DNA of 64,000 nucleotides from Aeromonas rivuli (GTDB lineage: Bacteria; Pseudomonadota; Gammaproteobacteria; Enterobacterales; Aeromonadaceae), in NCBI RefSeq assembly GCF_000820045.1, contig NZ_CDBJ01000007.1:1-64000 (forward strand). Reading direction: 5' to 3'. Shown one piece after another: positions 17,919-27,734 of this stretch; positions within the stretch are counted from its first letter, which is position 1; each line of letters starts with the position of its first letter. A program made the position numbers and the translations under genes. The notes under the pieces are model-generated. The model searched no databases. It saw only the letters and a list, made by a program, of their open reading frames with translations, and was not told the origin of the DNA.

Positions 17919-18932
17919 CTAAGGCTGCGACCATTGGTAACGCAGATTGCCCTCATCGGGTAGACGCTGCAACCTGGGTTCGAGCTCCAGGCCGCGAATG
18001 AGTTCGGCTCTGTCCCCCTGCAAGGTGAGAGAGAAGTTGACCTTGTCGCCATTGAGCTGGCCTATGGTGACCTGGGTGACACTCGCCATGCCCTGCAGCA
18101 GTTTTTGCAGGCTGATCATGTCATCGATGCCCTGCACCCCTTCAATCTGCAAGGCTTGGCTCGAGCTGGCACCGCCAAGACGGGCGCCATAGTTCTCCAC
18201 CAGCCAACCGGCCAGGGCATCGGCCAAACCGGTGGCGATCTCCTGTTGGCTACCTTGCACCTCCCCCTTGGTCAGCTGCTCGGTTGCCCCTGACTTGGGG
18301 CCATAGAGGGCCCAATCCAGGGTCCACTCTTCCCCTTTGGCCACTAATTGGCCCAACACCACCATCTCGGCACCGTAGCGCTGGCTGGCCTTGAGGATGG
18401 GGCCGGCGAAACGACCCCAGACATCGGTGGCACTGACCGCCATGCTGTCATCCAAATCCATCAGAGGGATGCTGACCGGCAGCCCCAGGGCCTGGGCCTG
18501 GCTGCGCAGCACAGGAGACCAGCCATCACCGGACTGATCCGAAATGATACGGCGCTCCCCGTCGTCCTGAACCAACCAGAACGCAAGCTGCGGACGGGCG
18601 GGGCCAAGCAGCGCATATTTGCTGGCCGCGATCAGGGCATTGACCTTGGCGGCCACGAACTGCGCCTTGAGCATCTGCACCTGGCCCTCATCCTGATAGC
18701 CGTACTGCTGCACAAACTCCTTGGGGGCAGCCAGCGCCTTGACCACCTCAGGCTGCGCCAGAATATCGCGCTTGCCGCTCACCTTGACCAGCACCTGAGA
18801 CAGCGCCTGGCCCTGGGCCGCCGTCATGTCGCCGCTGGTTGGCGCCATGCCTTGGTAGAGATCGTTGACCTGAGCGGCTGACAGGGTGCAGGCAAACAGG
18901 GCGCCACAGAGGGCGAACAGACATTTATGCAT
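17919..18932 (-). CDS. DUF2066 family periplasmic protein
   Basis: 337 residues with a signal peptide (CLFALCGALFACTLSAAQ, probable cleavage after the final Ala). The rest matches my memory of DUF2066 proteins, which sit next to hda and the upp/purM genes in Vibrio and Shewanella. Early segment QALSQVLVKVSGKRDIL resembles a conserved family block. Function unknown. The ATG at 18932 starts the signal peptide; an upstream in-frame ATG at 18980 would place 16 unlikely residues before it. Confidence 0.8.
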   Translation of the reverse strand: MHKCLFALCGALFACTLSAAQVNDLYQGMAPTSGDMTAAQGQALSQVLVKVSGKRDILAQPEVVKALAAPKEFVQQYGYQDEGQVQMLKAQFVAAKVNALIAASKYALLGPARPQLAFWLVQDDGERRIISDQSGDGWSPVLRSQAQALGLPVSIPLMDLDDSMAVSATDVWGRFAGPILKASQRYGAEMVVLGQLVAKGEEWTLDWALYGPKSGATEQLTKGEVQGSQQEIATGLADALAGWLVENYGARLGGASSSQALQIEGVQGIDDMISLQKLLQGMASVTQVTIGQLNGDKVNFSLTLQGDRAELIRGLELEPRLQRLPDEGNLRYQWSQP

Positions 18933-19082
18933 GGGAAACAGCTCTCTGGCGAACAGGATGTGGTGATATGGTAGCGGCAAGCCCTATCCGCCAGCAAGCC
19001 GGGTTCGCTGCCGACGCCACAACTCACAAGGGGTCGATGCCCGGTACCCCTTGCCCGAATGAGCAAACAGCCAGACATGACA

Positions 19083-19104
19083 AAGCCGACCCTGGGGTCG
19101 GCTT
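19083..19104. terminator. Hairpin terminator downstream of upp
   Basis: 8-bp stem AAGCCGAC / GTCGGCTT with a 6-nt loop, about 60 bp after the upp stop. It separates upp from the DUF2066 gene. T tracts are short in both directions. Confidence 0.6.
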
Positions 19105-19164
19105 TTGTGAGGGTTATCTGCGCCCCGATATCTGTCAGGCGTCTCTTGAGCTGACTAATCGGGC

Positions 19165-19791
19165 TTACTTGGTGCCGAAGATCTTGTCGCCAGCATCGCC
19201 CAGACCCGGGACTATGTAGCCCTTCTCGTTCAGGCCGTCATCGATGGCGGCGCAGTAGACTTCCACATCAGGATGCGCGGCTTCCAGGGCCTTGAGTCCT
19301 TCCGGGGCGGCAACCAGCACCAGCACCTTGATGGAGTGGCAGCCCTTCTTCTTGAGCAGGTCTATGGTGGCGATCATGGAGCCGCCGGTGGCCAGCATGG
19401 GGTCGATGACCAGGGCCAGACGCTCTTCGATGTTGCTGACGATCTTCTCGAAATAGGGAACCGGCTGCAGGGTCTCTTCATCGCGGTAGATGCCCACCAC
19501 GCTGACCCGGGCACTCGGCATGTGCTCGAGCACGCCATCCATCATGCCAAGACCGGCGCGCAGGATAGGCACGACCGTCACCTTCTTGCCCTTGATCTGG
19601 TCAACTTCTACCGGGCCGTTCCAGCCATTGATGGTGACCTTCTCAGTTTCGAAGTCAGAGGTGGCTTCGTAAGTCAGCAGGCTGCCAACCTCTTTGGCCA
19701 GTTCACGAAAGCGTTTGGTGCTGATGTCGCCTTCGCGCATCAGGCCAATCTTGTGCTTGACCAGGGGGTGTTTGGCTTCGATGACCTTCAT
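19165..19791 (-). CDS. upp: Uracil phosphoribosyltransferase
   Basis: 208 residues, full length, starting [20 protein letters not shown] and ending [14 protein letters not shown]. The PRPP-binding loop is [12 protein letters not shown]. It makes UMP from uracil and PRPP in pyrimidine salvage. The ATG at 19791 has an ideal GAGGAG ribosome site. It is divergent from purM over about 180 bp, an arrangement shared with E. coli and relatives. The shared region contains a PurR box. Confidence 0.97.
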   Translation of the reverse strand: MKVIEAKHPLVKHKIGLMREGDISTKRFRELAKEVGSLLTYEATSDFETEKVTINGWNGPVEVDQIKGKKVTVVPILRAGLGMMDGVLEHMPSARVSVVGIYRDEETLQPVPYFEKIVSNIEERLALVIDPMLATGGSMIATIDLLKKKGCHSIKVLVLVAAPEGLKALEAAHPDVEVYCAAIDDGLNEKGYIVPGLGDAGDKIFGTK

Positions 19792-19875
19792 TATTATCTC
19801 CTCTAACTGCCGCAAGAAAAATCGCGGAATCATACAATAAAAACCCTTGGCTGTAGAGCTTTTCCGGGGAAAAAC

Positions 19876-19920
19876 GCGCAAACGATTTCCTTTCTGGTTT
19901 TCGGCCCTGGCTGGTAGAAT
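19876..19920 (+). promoter_or_regulatory. PurR box and -10 element of purMN
   Basis: GCGCAAACGATTTCCT at 19876-19891 matches the PurR consensus ACGCAAACGTTTTCNT at 13 of 15 defined positions. It overlaps the -35 position of a promoter whose -10 is TAGAAT (19915-19920). The purMN operon is PurR-repressed in E. coli. The site also lies about 85 bp upstream of upp on the other strand. Confidence 0.75.
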
Positions 19921-19969
19921 GTGCCCCGAATTTTACCCTCCACTTCTATACATGACGGGGACTACTCGC

Positions 19970-21007
19970 GTGACTGACAAAACCTCACTGAGCTACAAGG
20001 ATGCTGGCGTTGATATCGATGCCGGCAACGCACTGGTTGAACGTATCAAGGGCGTATCGAAGCGCACTCGTCGTCCTGAAGTCCTTGGTGGTCTTGGCGG
20101 CTTTGGGGCCCTGTGTCAAATCCCGGCGGGCTACAAGGAGCCAGTGTTGGTCTCCGGTACCGATGGTGTGGGGACCAAGCTGCGTCTGGCCATCGATCTG
20201 AAGAAACACGATACCGTTGGCATCGATCTGGTGGCCATGTGCGTCAATGACCTGATAGTGCAAGGCGCCGAGCCGCTGTTCTTCCTCGACTACTATGCGA
20301 CGGGCAAGCTGAACGTGGACACCGCCGCCAGCGTGGTGACCGGCATTGGCCTGGGCTGCGAGCAGTCCGGCTGCTCCCTGGTCGGCGGCGAAACCGCCGA
20401 GATGCCTGGCATGTATGAGGGGGATGATTACGACATCGCCGGCTTCTGTGTCGGTGTGGTCGAGAAGAGCGAGATCATCGACGGCAGCAAGGTCGGTGAG
20501 GGTGATGCCCTGATCGCCCTGGCCGCCAGCGGCCCCCACTCCAATGGCTTCTCCCTCATCCGCAAGATCCTGGAAGTGTCCGGCGCCGATGTGCAGCAGC
20601 CACTGGGTGAGACCACCCTGGCCAATGCCCTGCTGGAACCGACCCGCATCTATGTCAAACCCGTACTCAAGCTCATCAAAGAGTGCGAGATCCACGCCCT
20701 GTCCCACATCACCGGCGGCGGCTTCTGGGAGAACATCCCCCGCGTGTTGCCCGCCAATACCCAGGCGGTGATCAACGAGCAGAGCTGGCAGTGGCCGGCG
20801 GTGTTCAGCTGGCTGCAGCAAGCGGGTAACGTCACCCGCTTCGAGATGTATCGCACCTTCAACTGCGGCGTCGGCATGATAGTCGCCCTGCCCGCCAGCG
20901 AGCTGGACAAGGCGCTGGCGCTGCTCAAGGCAGAGGGTGAGAACGCCTGGCACATTGGTCATATCGCCAAGGCCGCCGATGGCGAGGAGCAGGTCATCAT
21001 CAAATGA
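19970..21007 (+). CDS. purM: Phosphoribosylformylglycinamidine cyclo-ligase (AIR synthetase)
   Basis: 345 residues from the GTG at 19970, the same length and start as E. coli PurM ([20 protein letters not shown]). Conserved [13 protein letters not shown] and [11 protein letters not shown] mark the ATP and substrate site. It closes the imidazole ring in de novo purine synthesis. GGGG lies about 10 nt before the GTG; an ATG six codons upstream is less likely. It overlaps purN by 4 bp. Confidence 0.97.
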   Translation: MTDKTSLSYKDAGVDIDAGNALVERIKGVSKRTRRPEVLGGLGGFGALCQIPAGYKEPVLVSGTDGVGTKLRLAIDLKKHDTVGIDLVAMCVNDLIVQGAEPLFFLDYYATGKLNVDTAASVVTGIGLGCEQSGCSLVGGETAEMPGMYEGDDYDIAGFCVGVVEKSEIIDGSKVGEGDALIALAASGPHSNGFSLIRKILEVSGADVQQPLGETTLANALLEPTRIYVKPVLKLIKECEIHALSHITGGGFWENIPRVLPANTQAVINEQSWQWPAVFSWLQQAGNVTRFEMYRTFNCGVGMIVALPASELDKALALLKAEGENAWHIGHIAKAADGEEQVIIK

Positions 21008-21642
21008 CCCGTATCCTCGTGCTTATCTCCGGCAGCGGCAGCAACCTGCAGGCCATACTGGATGGCTGCGACCAGGGGCGGATTGACGGCCAGGTCGTGG
21101 CGGTCATCAGCAACAAGGCCGATGCCTATGGTCTGGTGCGGGCCCAGCAAGCGGGGGTTGCCGCCGAGGTGCTCGCCCATCAGGGCTTCGAGAGCCGCGA
21201 GGCTTACGATGCCGCCCTGATGGCCCGCATCGACAGCCACCAGCCGGACCTCATCGTGCTGGCCGGCTTTATGCGGATCCTCACCGGGGACCTGGTGCGT
21301 CACTATCAGGGACGCATGCTCAACATCCACCCCTCCCTGCTGCCCAAGTATCAGGGACTGCACACCCACCAACGCGCCATCGAGGCCGGTGACAAGGAAC
21401 ATGGCGCCAGCGTCCACTTCGTCACCGAGGAGCTCGATGGCGGCCCCGTGGTGCTGCAGGCGCGGGTCCCCATCTTCCCGGAAGATGAGGCGAGCGATGT
21501 GGCGGCCCGGGTGCAGGTGCAGGAACACAGCCTCTACCCCCTGGTGGTTCAGTGGTTCTGTCAGGGCAGATTGCGCTGTGATGCCAGCGGAGCCCACCTC
21601 GATGGCCAGCCTCTTGGCCAGGCCGGTTATGCCAACGACTGA
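21004..21642 (+). CDS. purN: Phosphoribosylglycinamide formyltransferase
   Basis: 212 residues. Catalytic segments [13 protein letters not shown] (Asn and His) and [11 protein letters not shown] (Asp) are intact, and the N-terminus [19 protein letters not shown] binds phosphate. It adds a formyl group from 10-formyl-tetrahydrofolate to GAR. Translation is coupled to purM through ATGA. Confidence 0.97.
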   Translation: MTRILVLISGSGSNLQAILDGCDQGRIDGQVVAVISNKADAYGLVRAQQAGVAAEVLAHQGFESREAYDAALMARIDSHQPDLIVLAGFMRILTGDLVRHYQGRMLNIHPSLLPKYQGLHTHQRAIEAGDKEHGASVHFVTEELDGGPVVLQARVPIFPEDEASDVAARVQVQEHSLYPLVVQWFCQGRLRCDASGAHLDGQPLGQAGYAND

Positions 21643-21677
21643 GTCTGGGTCCGGCACCGACCAGTAGCAGAAACGTA

Positions 21678-21705
21678 AAGAGGGAGGCCCATGGGCCTCC
21701 CTCTT
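21678..21705. terminator. Bidirectional terminator between purN and yafJ
   Basis: Perfect 28-bp palindrome AAGAGGGAGGCCCA / TGGGCCTCCCTCTT followed by CTTTAT. It lies between convergent genes and can serve both. Confidence 0.75.
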
Positions 21706-21754
21706 CTTTATCCTGCGATCCCTCTGACCAGTCGGTCGTCAATAGCGGCCTGAT

Positions 21755-22546
21755 TCAGGCAGCCCCCTTGCCGCCCTGGCGTGACACCAGCTCGCCGAGT
21801 CGAAACAGGCAATGCTCCCCCGCCGTCATCTGCTGCCAGGATTCATTGCCGGTCAGCGGCCGGGTCGCTATCAGGGTCACCACGTCGTTGGGGGTGGTCT
21901 CACTCTGAAAATCGATGGCCACGTCCTCATCGAGCAGACGGGCCTCGCCAAAGGGCGCCCGGCGGGTGAGCCAGTGCAGGTTGTTGCTGCAATAGGTCAT
22001 CACGTACTCGCCATCGGAGAGCAGCATGTTGAATACCCCCAGGGCGCGCAGCTCGTCGCACAGGCTCGCCAGATGGCGGAACATGGCCGGGAAGTTGGCG
22101 GGACGACGGGGATATTTCTGCTCGAGCCGACTCAGCAACCAGCAGAAAGCATGCTCGCTGTCGGTATCGCCGATGGGCCTGTGCCGCCCTGTCGCCAGCT
22201 TCTTGTAACCGGTCAACTGGCCGTTGTGGGCGAAGGTCCAGTTACGGCCCCACAGCTCACGGGTGAAGGGGTGGGTATTCTCCAGCGAGACGCAACCCCG
22301 GTTCGCCTGACGGATGTGACTCACCACGGCGCGGCTCTTGATGGGCAGCGCCTGCACCAGCCTGGCGATGGGGGATTCGGCACTGGGCTCGGGATCCTTG
22401 AAGGTGCGGCACCCCTTTCCTTCATAGAAGGTGATGCCCCAGCCATCCTTGTGGGGGCCCGTCTTGCCGCCGCGCAGCATCAGTCCGGTAAAACTGAAGC
22501 AGATATCGGTCGGTACATTGGCACTCATGCCGAGCAGTTCACACAT
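21755..22546 (-). CDS. yafJ: Class II glutamine amidotransferase YafJ
   Basis: About 263 residues, near-identical in pattern to E. coli YafJ (255). Removal of Met exposes Cys2 of CELLGMSANVPTDICFSFTG as the N-terminal nucleophile. Therefore I place the start at 22546, not two codons upstream. Other hallmarks are HIRQANRG, ENTHPFTRELWGRNWTFAHN and the NGQLTGYK loop. It has only the glutaminase-type domain; its partner substrate is unknown. It is 62 bp downstream of gmhA, as in E. coli. Confidence 0.93.
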   Translation of the reverse strand: MCELLGMSANVPTDICFSFTGLMLRGGKTGPHKDGWGITFYEGKGCRTFKDPEPSAESPIARLVQALPIKSRAVVSHIRQANRGCVSLENTHPFTRELWGRNWTFAHNGQLTGYKKLATGRHRPIGDTDSEHAFCWLLSRLEQKYPRRPANFPAMFRHLASLCDELRALGVFNMLLSDGEYVMTYCSNNLHWLTRRAPFGEARLLDEDVAIDFQSETTPNDVVTLIATRPLTGNESWQQMTAGEHCLFRLGELVSRQGGKGAA

Positions 22547-22608
22547 GATCATTCTCCCCCTGCCCGCACAAACTGAGGCACAGCGGTTCGTGCATATCGA
22601 CCGCGGCC

Positions 22609-23187
22609 TTACTCGGCCATCTCTTTTTCGACCAGCTGGATCAGGATATGGATCACCTTGATGTGTATCTCCTGAATGCGGTCGGCATAACCGAAATGGG
22701 GAACCCGGATCTCGACATCGGCCAGGCCTGCCATCTTGCCGCCATCCTTGCCGGTCAGGGCGATCACCTTCATGCCCTTGGCATGAGCGGCTTCGATGGC
22801 CTTGAGGATGTTGCCTGAGTTGCCGCTGGTGGAGATGCCGAGCAGCACGTCGCCGCGACGGCCAACCGCCTCCACATAACGGGAGAAGACATAGTCGTAG
22901 CCAAAATCGTTGGAGACGCAGGAGAGATGGCTGGGATCCGAGATGGCGATACCGGCATAACCGGGACGGTTCTCGCGATAACGGCCGGTCAACTCTTCGG
23001 CAAAGTGCATGGCATCACAGTGGGAGCCACCGTTGCCACAGGAGAGCACCTTGCCCTCTTGCTTGAAGGAGTCGGCCAGCAACTTGGCAGCGGCCTCGAT
23101 GTTGTTCAGATTCTGCTCATCGGCCAGGAATGCCTGCAGCACGCCAGCCGCTTCGGTCAGTTCATTGCGGATCAAGTCTTGGTACAT
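22609..23187 (-). CDS. gmhA: Phosphoheptose isomerase (sedoheptulose-7-phosphate isomerase)
   Basis: 192 residues, exactly the E. coli GmhA length, starting [24 protein letters not shown] domain has the substrate loop [20 protein letters not shown] and [14 protein letters not shown]. It starts ADP-heptose synthesis for the lipopolysaccharide inner core. It is divergent from fadE and upstream of yafJ, as in E. coli. Confidence 0.97.
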   Translation of the reverse strand: MYQDLIRNELTEAAGVLQAFLADEQNLNNIEAAAKLLADSFKQEGKVLSCGNGGSHCDAMHFAEELTGRYRENRPGYAGIAISDPSHLSCVSNDFGYDYVFSRYVEAVGRRGDVLLGISTSGNSGNILKAIEAAHAKGMKVIALTGKDGGKMAGLADVEIRVPHFGYADRIQEIHIKVIHILIQLVEKEMAE

Positions 23188-23319
23188 GATATCTCTTCCA
23201 AAATGTCGTCGCGGCCATTCTCGCACAAGCCGGAGAAGGAGTCGCCCCCGGGCGGGCACTGGCTGCGTCAAATTGCGTTAGGGCGCTCACATTACGCCGG
23301 TAACAGGCTTGTAAACAAC

Positions 23320-23377
23320 TTGATAAGTTTCTGCGTATGAATTACAACAGGGCCATATCCAACAGGTCAGACCTCTG
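23320..23377 (+). promoter_or_regulatory. fadE promoter with putative FadR operator
   Basis: TTGATA (23320-23325) and TACAAC (23343-23348) with a 17-bp spacer give a start near 23355. The 17-mer AACAGGTCAGACCTCTG at 23361-23377 contains the core GGTCNGAC of FadR sites and lies at about +6 to +22, a position similar to that of FadR at E. coli fadB. Repression relieved by long-chain acyl-CoA is inferred. Confidence 0.65.
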
Positions 23378-23422
23378 GATGAGTTGAGCCAATTTGGCAT
23401 CCTATCACGCAAGGAGCAAGCA

Positions 23423-25879
23423 ATGACGACGACCCTCACTCTGCTCGGGGTGATCCTGGTTATCGGCGCCCTGGCTTATCGCCGGGTGTCCCTGTTTATC
23501 TCTACCCTGGTCACCTTGGCCGCCCTGGTGCTGGGCACCCTGGTGGGTCATGTGCCTCTGCTGGCCTGGGCCCTGTTCGCCCTGATCGCCATCCCGCTCA
23601 ACCTGGTGGAGTTTCGCCGCAACCAGCTGACCAAGCCGCTGTTCAAGCTCTACAAGTCCATCATGCCGGAGATGTCCCGTACCGAGAAAGAGGCCATCGA
23701 CGCGGGCACCACCTGGTGGGAAGCGGATCTCTTTGCCGGCAACCCGGACTGGAAGAAGCTGCACGCCATCCCGGTCAGTACCCTCTCTGCCGCCGAGCAG
23801 GCCTTCATGGACGGCCCGGTCGAAGAGGTGTGCCGCATGGTCAATGACTGGGAAGTGACCCACGAGCGCGCGGATCTCTCCCCCGAGGTGTGGCAATACC
23901 TGAAGGACCACAAGTTCTTCGCCATGATCATCAAGAAAAAATACGGTGGCCTGGAGTTCTCCGCCTATGCCCAATCCTGCGTGTTGCAGAAACTGTGCGG
24001 CGCCAGCGCCGTGCTCGCCTCCACCGTCGGCGTGCCCAACTCGCTGGGCCCGGGGGAGCTGCTGCAACACTACGGCACCGAAGAGCAGAAAGACCACTAC
24101 CTGCCCCGTCTGGCCATCGGCAAGGAGATCCCCTGCTTCGCCCTGACCAGCCCGGAAGCGGGCTCGGATGCGGGCTCCATCCCCGACTTCGGCGTTGTCT
24201 GCAAGGGTGAATGGGAAGGAGAAGAGGTGCTCGGCATGCGCCTGACCTGGAACAAGCGCTACATCACCCTCGCCCCCATCGCCACCGTGCTGGGGCTGGC
24301 GTTCAAGCTGCGCGACCCGGATCACCTGCTGGGTGAGGAGGAGGAGCTTGGCATCACCTGCGCCCTGATCCCCACCGACATCAAGGGCGTCGAGATTGGC
24401 CGCCGTCACTTCCCCCTCAACGTGCCGTTCCAGAACGGTCCGACCCGCGGCGAAGAGGTGTTCGTACCGCTCGACTTCATCATCGGCGGCCCGGCCATGG
24501 CCGGTCAGGGCTGGCGCATGCTGGTCGAATGTCTGTCGGTCGGCCGTGGCATCACCCTGCCCTCCAACAGCACAGGGGGCGTCAAGATGCTGGCCCTGGC
24601 GAGCGGCGCCTACAGCCGCATCCGCCGCCAGTTCAAGCTGCCCATCGGCAAGATGGAAGGCATCGAAGAGCCGCTGGCACGCCTGGGCGGTAACGCCTAC
24701 ATCATGGGCGCCGCCGCCAAGATGACGGTGACCGGCATCGATCTGGGGGAAAAACCCTCGGTCATCTCCGCCATCGTCAAGTATCACCTCACCGACCGCG
24801 CCCAGAAGTGCGTCATCGATGCCATGGACATCCACGGCGGCAAGGCGATCTGCATGGGGCCTAACAACTACCTGGCCCGTGGCTACCAGGGTGCTCCCAT
24901 CGCCGTCACGGTCGAAGGGGCCAATATCCTGACCCGCAGCATGATCATCTATGGTCAGGGCGCCATTCGCTGCCACCCCTATGTGTTGCCCGAGATGCTG
25001 GCCGCCAGCCACCCGGACAAGGAGCAGGCGCTCAAAGATTTCGACAAGGCGATGTTCAGCCACGTCGGTTTCGCCATCAGCAACCTGGTGCGCAGCTTCA
25101 GCCTGGGGATCACCGGCGCCCGTATCGCCGGCGCCCCCTACAGGGATCAGACCAAGGGCTACTATCAGCAGCTGACCCGGCTCTCTGCCAACCTGGCTTT
25201 CCTGTCGGACATGGCGATGGCGACCCTGGGCGGCGAGCTCAAACGCAAGGAGCGGGTCTCCGCCCGCCTCGGCGATGTGTTGAGTCAGCTCTATCTGGCC
25301 TCGAGCGCCCTCAAGCGCTTCCAGGACGAAGGCCGTCAGCAGGCGGATCTGCCGCTGCTGCACTGGTCACTGCAAGATGCCCTGTTCAAGGCGCAAGAGG
25401 CGATCGATGAGTTGCTGCGCAACTTCCCGAATCGCTGGATTGGCTTGGCTCTGCGCATCATAGTGCTGCCGCTGGGCCGTGATCTGAAGCGCCCGAGCGA
25501 CAAATTGGATAGTCAGGTTGCCCGTCTGCTGCAGACGCCGAGTGCAACCCGCAGTCGCCTGGCCGAAGGTCAGTATCTCACTCGCGAGGAGGGTAACCCC
25601 TTCGGCCTGCTGGAACAGGCGCTGGACGAGGTGCTGGCTGCCGAGCCGCTGTTTGACAAGGTGTGCAAGGCCGATGGCGTCCGTCGCCCCTTCACCCAGC
25701 TGGACAAGGTAGCCGAAGCGGGTCTGGCCGCTGGTACCCTGAATGCGGCTGAAGCCGAGCTGCTGCGCCGCGCCGAAATAAGCCGGCTGCGTACCATCAA
25801 CGTCGATGACTTCGACCCCATCGATCTGGTGGCCAACAAGGCCCTGTTCGAGGCATCCGCCTACCACAGGGCAGCCTGA
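23423..25879 (+). CDS. fadE: Acyl-CoA dehydrogenase FadE
   Basis: 818 residues, the large FadE class (E. coli 814). Two N-terminal membrane segments (about residues 1-65) are followed by an acyl-CoA dehydrogenase core with [19 protein letters not shown] and [20 protein letters not shown], and a C-terminal DUF1974-type extension. It performs the first oxidation of fatty acid beta-oxidation at the inner membrane. The ATG at 23423 has AAGGAG at good spacing. Acetyl-CoA from this pathway feeds aceBA elsewhere in the window. Confidence 0.96.
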   Translation: MTTTLTLLGVILVIGALAYRRVSLFISTLVTLAALVLGTLVGHVPLLAWALFALIAIPLNLVEFRRNQLTKPLFKLYKSIMPEMSRTEKEAIDAGTTWWEADLFAGNPDWKKLHAIPVSTLSAAEQAFMDGPVEEVCRMVNDWEVTHERADLSPEVWQYLKDHKFFAMIIKKKYGGLEFSAYAQSCVLQKLCGASAVLASTVGVPNSLGPGELLQHYGTEEQKDHYLPRLAIGKEIPCFALTSPEAGSDAGSIPDFGVVCKGEWEGEEVLGMRLTWNKRYITLAPIATVLGLAFKLRDPDHLLGEEEELGITCALIPTDIKGVEIGRRHFPLNVPFQNGPTRGEEVFVPLDFIIGGPAMAGQGWRMLVECLSVGRGITLPSNSTGGVKMLALASGAYSRIRRQFKLPIGKMEGIEEPLARLGGNAYIMGAAAKMTVTGIDLGEKPSVISAIVKYHLTDRAQKCVIDAMDIHGGKAICMGPNNYLARGYQGAPIAVTVEGANILTRSMIIYGQGAIRCHPYVLPEMLAASHPDKEQALKDFDKAMFSHVGFAISNLVRSFSLGITGARIAGAPYRDQTKGYYQQLTRLSANLAFLSDMAMATLGGELKRKERVSARLGDVLSQLYLASSALKRFQDEGRQQADLPLLHWSLQDALFKAQEAIDELLRNFPNRWIGLALRIIVLPLGRDLKRPSDKLDSQVARLLQTPSATRSRLAEGQYLTREEGNPFGLLEQALDEVLAAEPLFDKVCKADGVRRPFTQLDKVAEAGLAAGTLNAAEAELLRRAEISRLRTINVDDFDPIDLVANKALFEASAYHRAA

Positions 25880-25896
25880 ACTCCCGCTTGCAACAC

Positions 25897-25922
25897 ACGC
25901 CTCCCACCGGGAGGCGTTTTTT
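25897..25922 (+). terminator. Intrinsic terminator of fadE
   Basis: Perfect 9-bp stem ACGCCTCCC / GGGAGGCGT with a 3-nt loop and a six-T run, 17 bp after the fadE stop. Confidence 0.93.
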
Positions 25923-25951
25923 ATCTTCCCCTCCGCCATCTCCCTGCCAAA

Positions 25952-25960
25952 GGGGGGGGG
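25952..25960. repeat. Homopolymeric tract of nine G
   Basis: Nine consecutive G upstream of the HD-GYP gene, 1 nt before an in-frame ATG at 25962. It is outside the reading frame if translation starts at 26106, but just in front of it if the longer form is used. Confidence 0.9.
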
Positions 25961-26105
25961 CATGGCAAAGAACATGGGGTATTTCCTGCCATATCCTCTC
26001 CCCCGACAATCTGAAGCCGATCCAGTTCGCTATTTATATTTCAATGAGTTTGCTAACCTCGGCGAAGCAGTTAAGGTAAGCGAAGGTGAAACACAGGATC
26101 CCGAT

Positions 26106-27623
26106 ATGGATGATAATATCCTGATTATCGATGACGAGGTCGTGCCTCCTCAGGATAAGCAGCAGGAAGGCTGGAAGGTGATGATAGTGGATGATGAACC
26201 GGAAGTTCATCGCATCACCAAACTCACCCTGAACAAATTTGAATTCGATGGCAGACCCCTGACCTTTCTCGATGCCTATTCAGCCACCGAGGCCAAGGTG
26301 CTGCTCCTCGCACATCCCGACGTGGCGCTCTTGCTGCTGGATGTGGTGATGGAGACCGACGATGCCGGTCTGGAGGTGGTACGTTTCACCCGCGAGGAGT
26401 GCCACAACAAGCTGGTACGCATCGTGCTTCGCACCGGTCAACCCGGCCAGGCTCCGGAAGATGACGTGGTCAACAACTACGACATCAACGACTACAAGGA
26501 CAAGACGGAACTCACCTCCCAGAAGTTGCGTACCCTGCTGCGCGCCAGTTTGCGTTCCTATCGTGATATCTGTGCCCTGGAGAATCACCGCCATGGGCTG
26601 GAGAAGGTCATCCAGGCTTCCAAGGGCATCTTCGACAAGTTGGCTCTGCGCCAATTCGTCGAAGGTGCCCAGACCCAACTCTGTACCCTGCTCAGCCTGG
26701 AAGAGTCGCAGATCTACAACGTCAGACAAGCGACCTATGAGCTGAAAGATCAGATGCTGGTACCGCTCCTGTCCGACAAAGAGCCCATGCGCTTGCACGA
26801 TGCGCCCACCATCTTTCGCGAGGCCATGGCTCGTTCGGCCAACGTCTACCACGGCCACGAGATGGTGCTCTACTGCCAGAACCGCAGCCATCATCTGCTG
26901 TTTCACATCGAAACCCATCGCCCCTTGAGTCAGATGGACACCAGCCTGCTCAGCCTGTTCACCGAAAACATCATAGTGGCGCTGGAGAACATCCGGCTCA
27001 ACGAGCTGATTGCCGACAACGAGCGCGAAATCATCTACCGCATCGGCGAGCTGGTTGAGTCACGCTCCAAAGAGTCCGGTCTGCACGTCAAGCGGGTGGC
27101 TCTCTATACCGAGCTGTTCTGCCAACTGCTCGGCATGGATGAGCAGCAGAGCGAACTTATCAAGCGCGCCTCCCCCCTCCATGACATCGGTAAGGTCGGC
27201 ATCCCGGATGCCATTTTGCACAAGCCGGGCAAGCTCACCCCGGAGGAGTGGGAGATCATGAAGACCCATGCCCAGCTCGGGCATGACATGCTGTGCGGCA
27301 GCAAGCTGGCTCTGTTCCAGATTGGCGCCACCATAGCCGGTAACCACCACGAGAAGTGGAATGGCAGCGGTTACCCCCAAGGGCTGACGGGGGAAGCCAT
27401 CCCCCTGGTCGGGCGCATCGTTGCCCTGGCGGATGTATTCGATGCCCTGGGGTCGGATCGCTGCTACAAGCAGGCCTGGCCACTGGAGCAGGTGATCGCT
27501 CTCATCAATGAGGAGCGGGGTCAGCATTTCGATCCCCAGCTGGTCGATCTGATGATGAGCAATCTCGATGACTTTCTCGCCATTCGCGCCGCCTATCGCG
27601 ATAAATTTATCGGCGAGAGCTAA
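26106..27623 (+). CDS. Response regulator with HD-GYP domain (cyclic-di-GMP phosphodiesterase type)
   Basis: 505 residues. A receiver domain begins at VMIVDDEPEVHRITK (about residue 25) with the phospho-acceptor Asp in LLLLDVVMET. A middle DUF3369-like sensor region (about 160-320) follows. The C-terminal HD-GYP domain has HDIGKVGIPD and HHEKWNGSGYP, with the metal-binding residues and GYP triad intact, so hydrolysis of cyclic-di-GMP is expected. The ATG at 26106 has AGGA 8 nt upstream. An ATG at 25962 behind a G9 tract would add 48 residues of no known domain. No sensor kinase gene is adjacent. Confidence 0.9.
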   Translation: MDDNILIIDDEVVPPQDKQQEGWKVMIVDDEPEVHRITKLTLNKFEFDGRPLTFLDAYSATEAKVLLLAHPDVALLLLDVVMETDDAGLEVVRFTREECHNKLVRIVLRTGQPGQAPEDDVVNNYDINDYKDKTELTSQKLRTLLRASLRSYRDICALENHRHGLEKVIQASKGIFDKLALRQFVEGAQTQLCTLLSLEESQIYNVRQATYELKDQMLVPLLSDKEPMRLHDAPTIFREAMARSANVYHGHEMVLYCQNRSHHLLFHIETHRPLSQMDTSLLSLFTENIIVALENIRLNELIADNEREIIYRIGELVESRSKESGLHVKRVALYTELFCQLLGMDEQQSELIKRASPLHDIGKVGIPDAILHKPGKLTPEEWEIMKTHAQLGHDMLCGSKLALFQIGATIAGNHHEKWNGSGYPQGLTGEAIPLVGRIVALADVFDALGSDRCYKQAWPLEQVIALINEERGQHFDPQLVDLMMSNLDDFLAIRAAYRDKFIGES

Positions 27624-27666
27624 GCGGCGACTCAGCTTAGCGTGGCTGAGCAGAGGGTCTAAACAA

Positions 27667-27698
27667 CGAGGCCGCCGTCCCTGGGGACGGCGGCCTCG
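27667..27698. terminator. Very stable hairpin between HD-GYP gene and TIGR03503 gene
   Basis: Perfect 14-bp stem CGAGGCCGCCGTCC / GGACGGCGGCCTCG with a CTGG loop between convergent genes. T tracts are absent nearby, but the stem is strong enough to block readthrough in both directions. Confidence 0.7.
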
Positions 27699-27734
27699 TG
27701 CTATGTGGCTCGTTCGGTTTTTTGCCTCAAGGCC

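Noticed and set aside
23405-25363. A 652-codon open frame opposite fadE
   Set aside because: Shadow frame with low-complexity composition; fadE on the other strand is certain.
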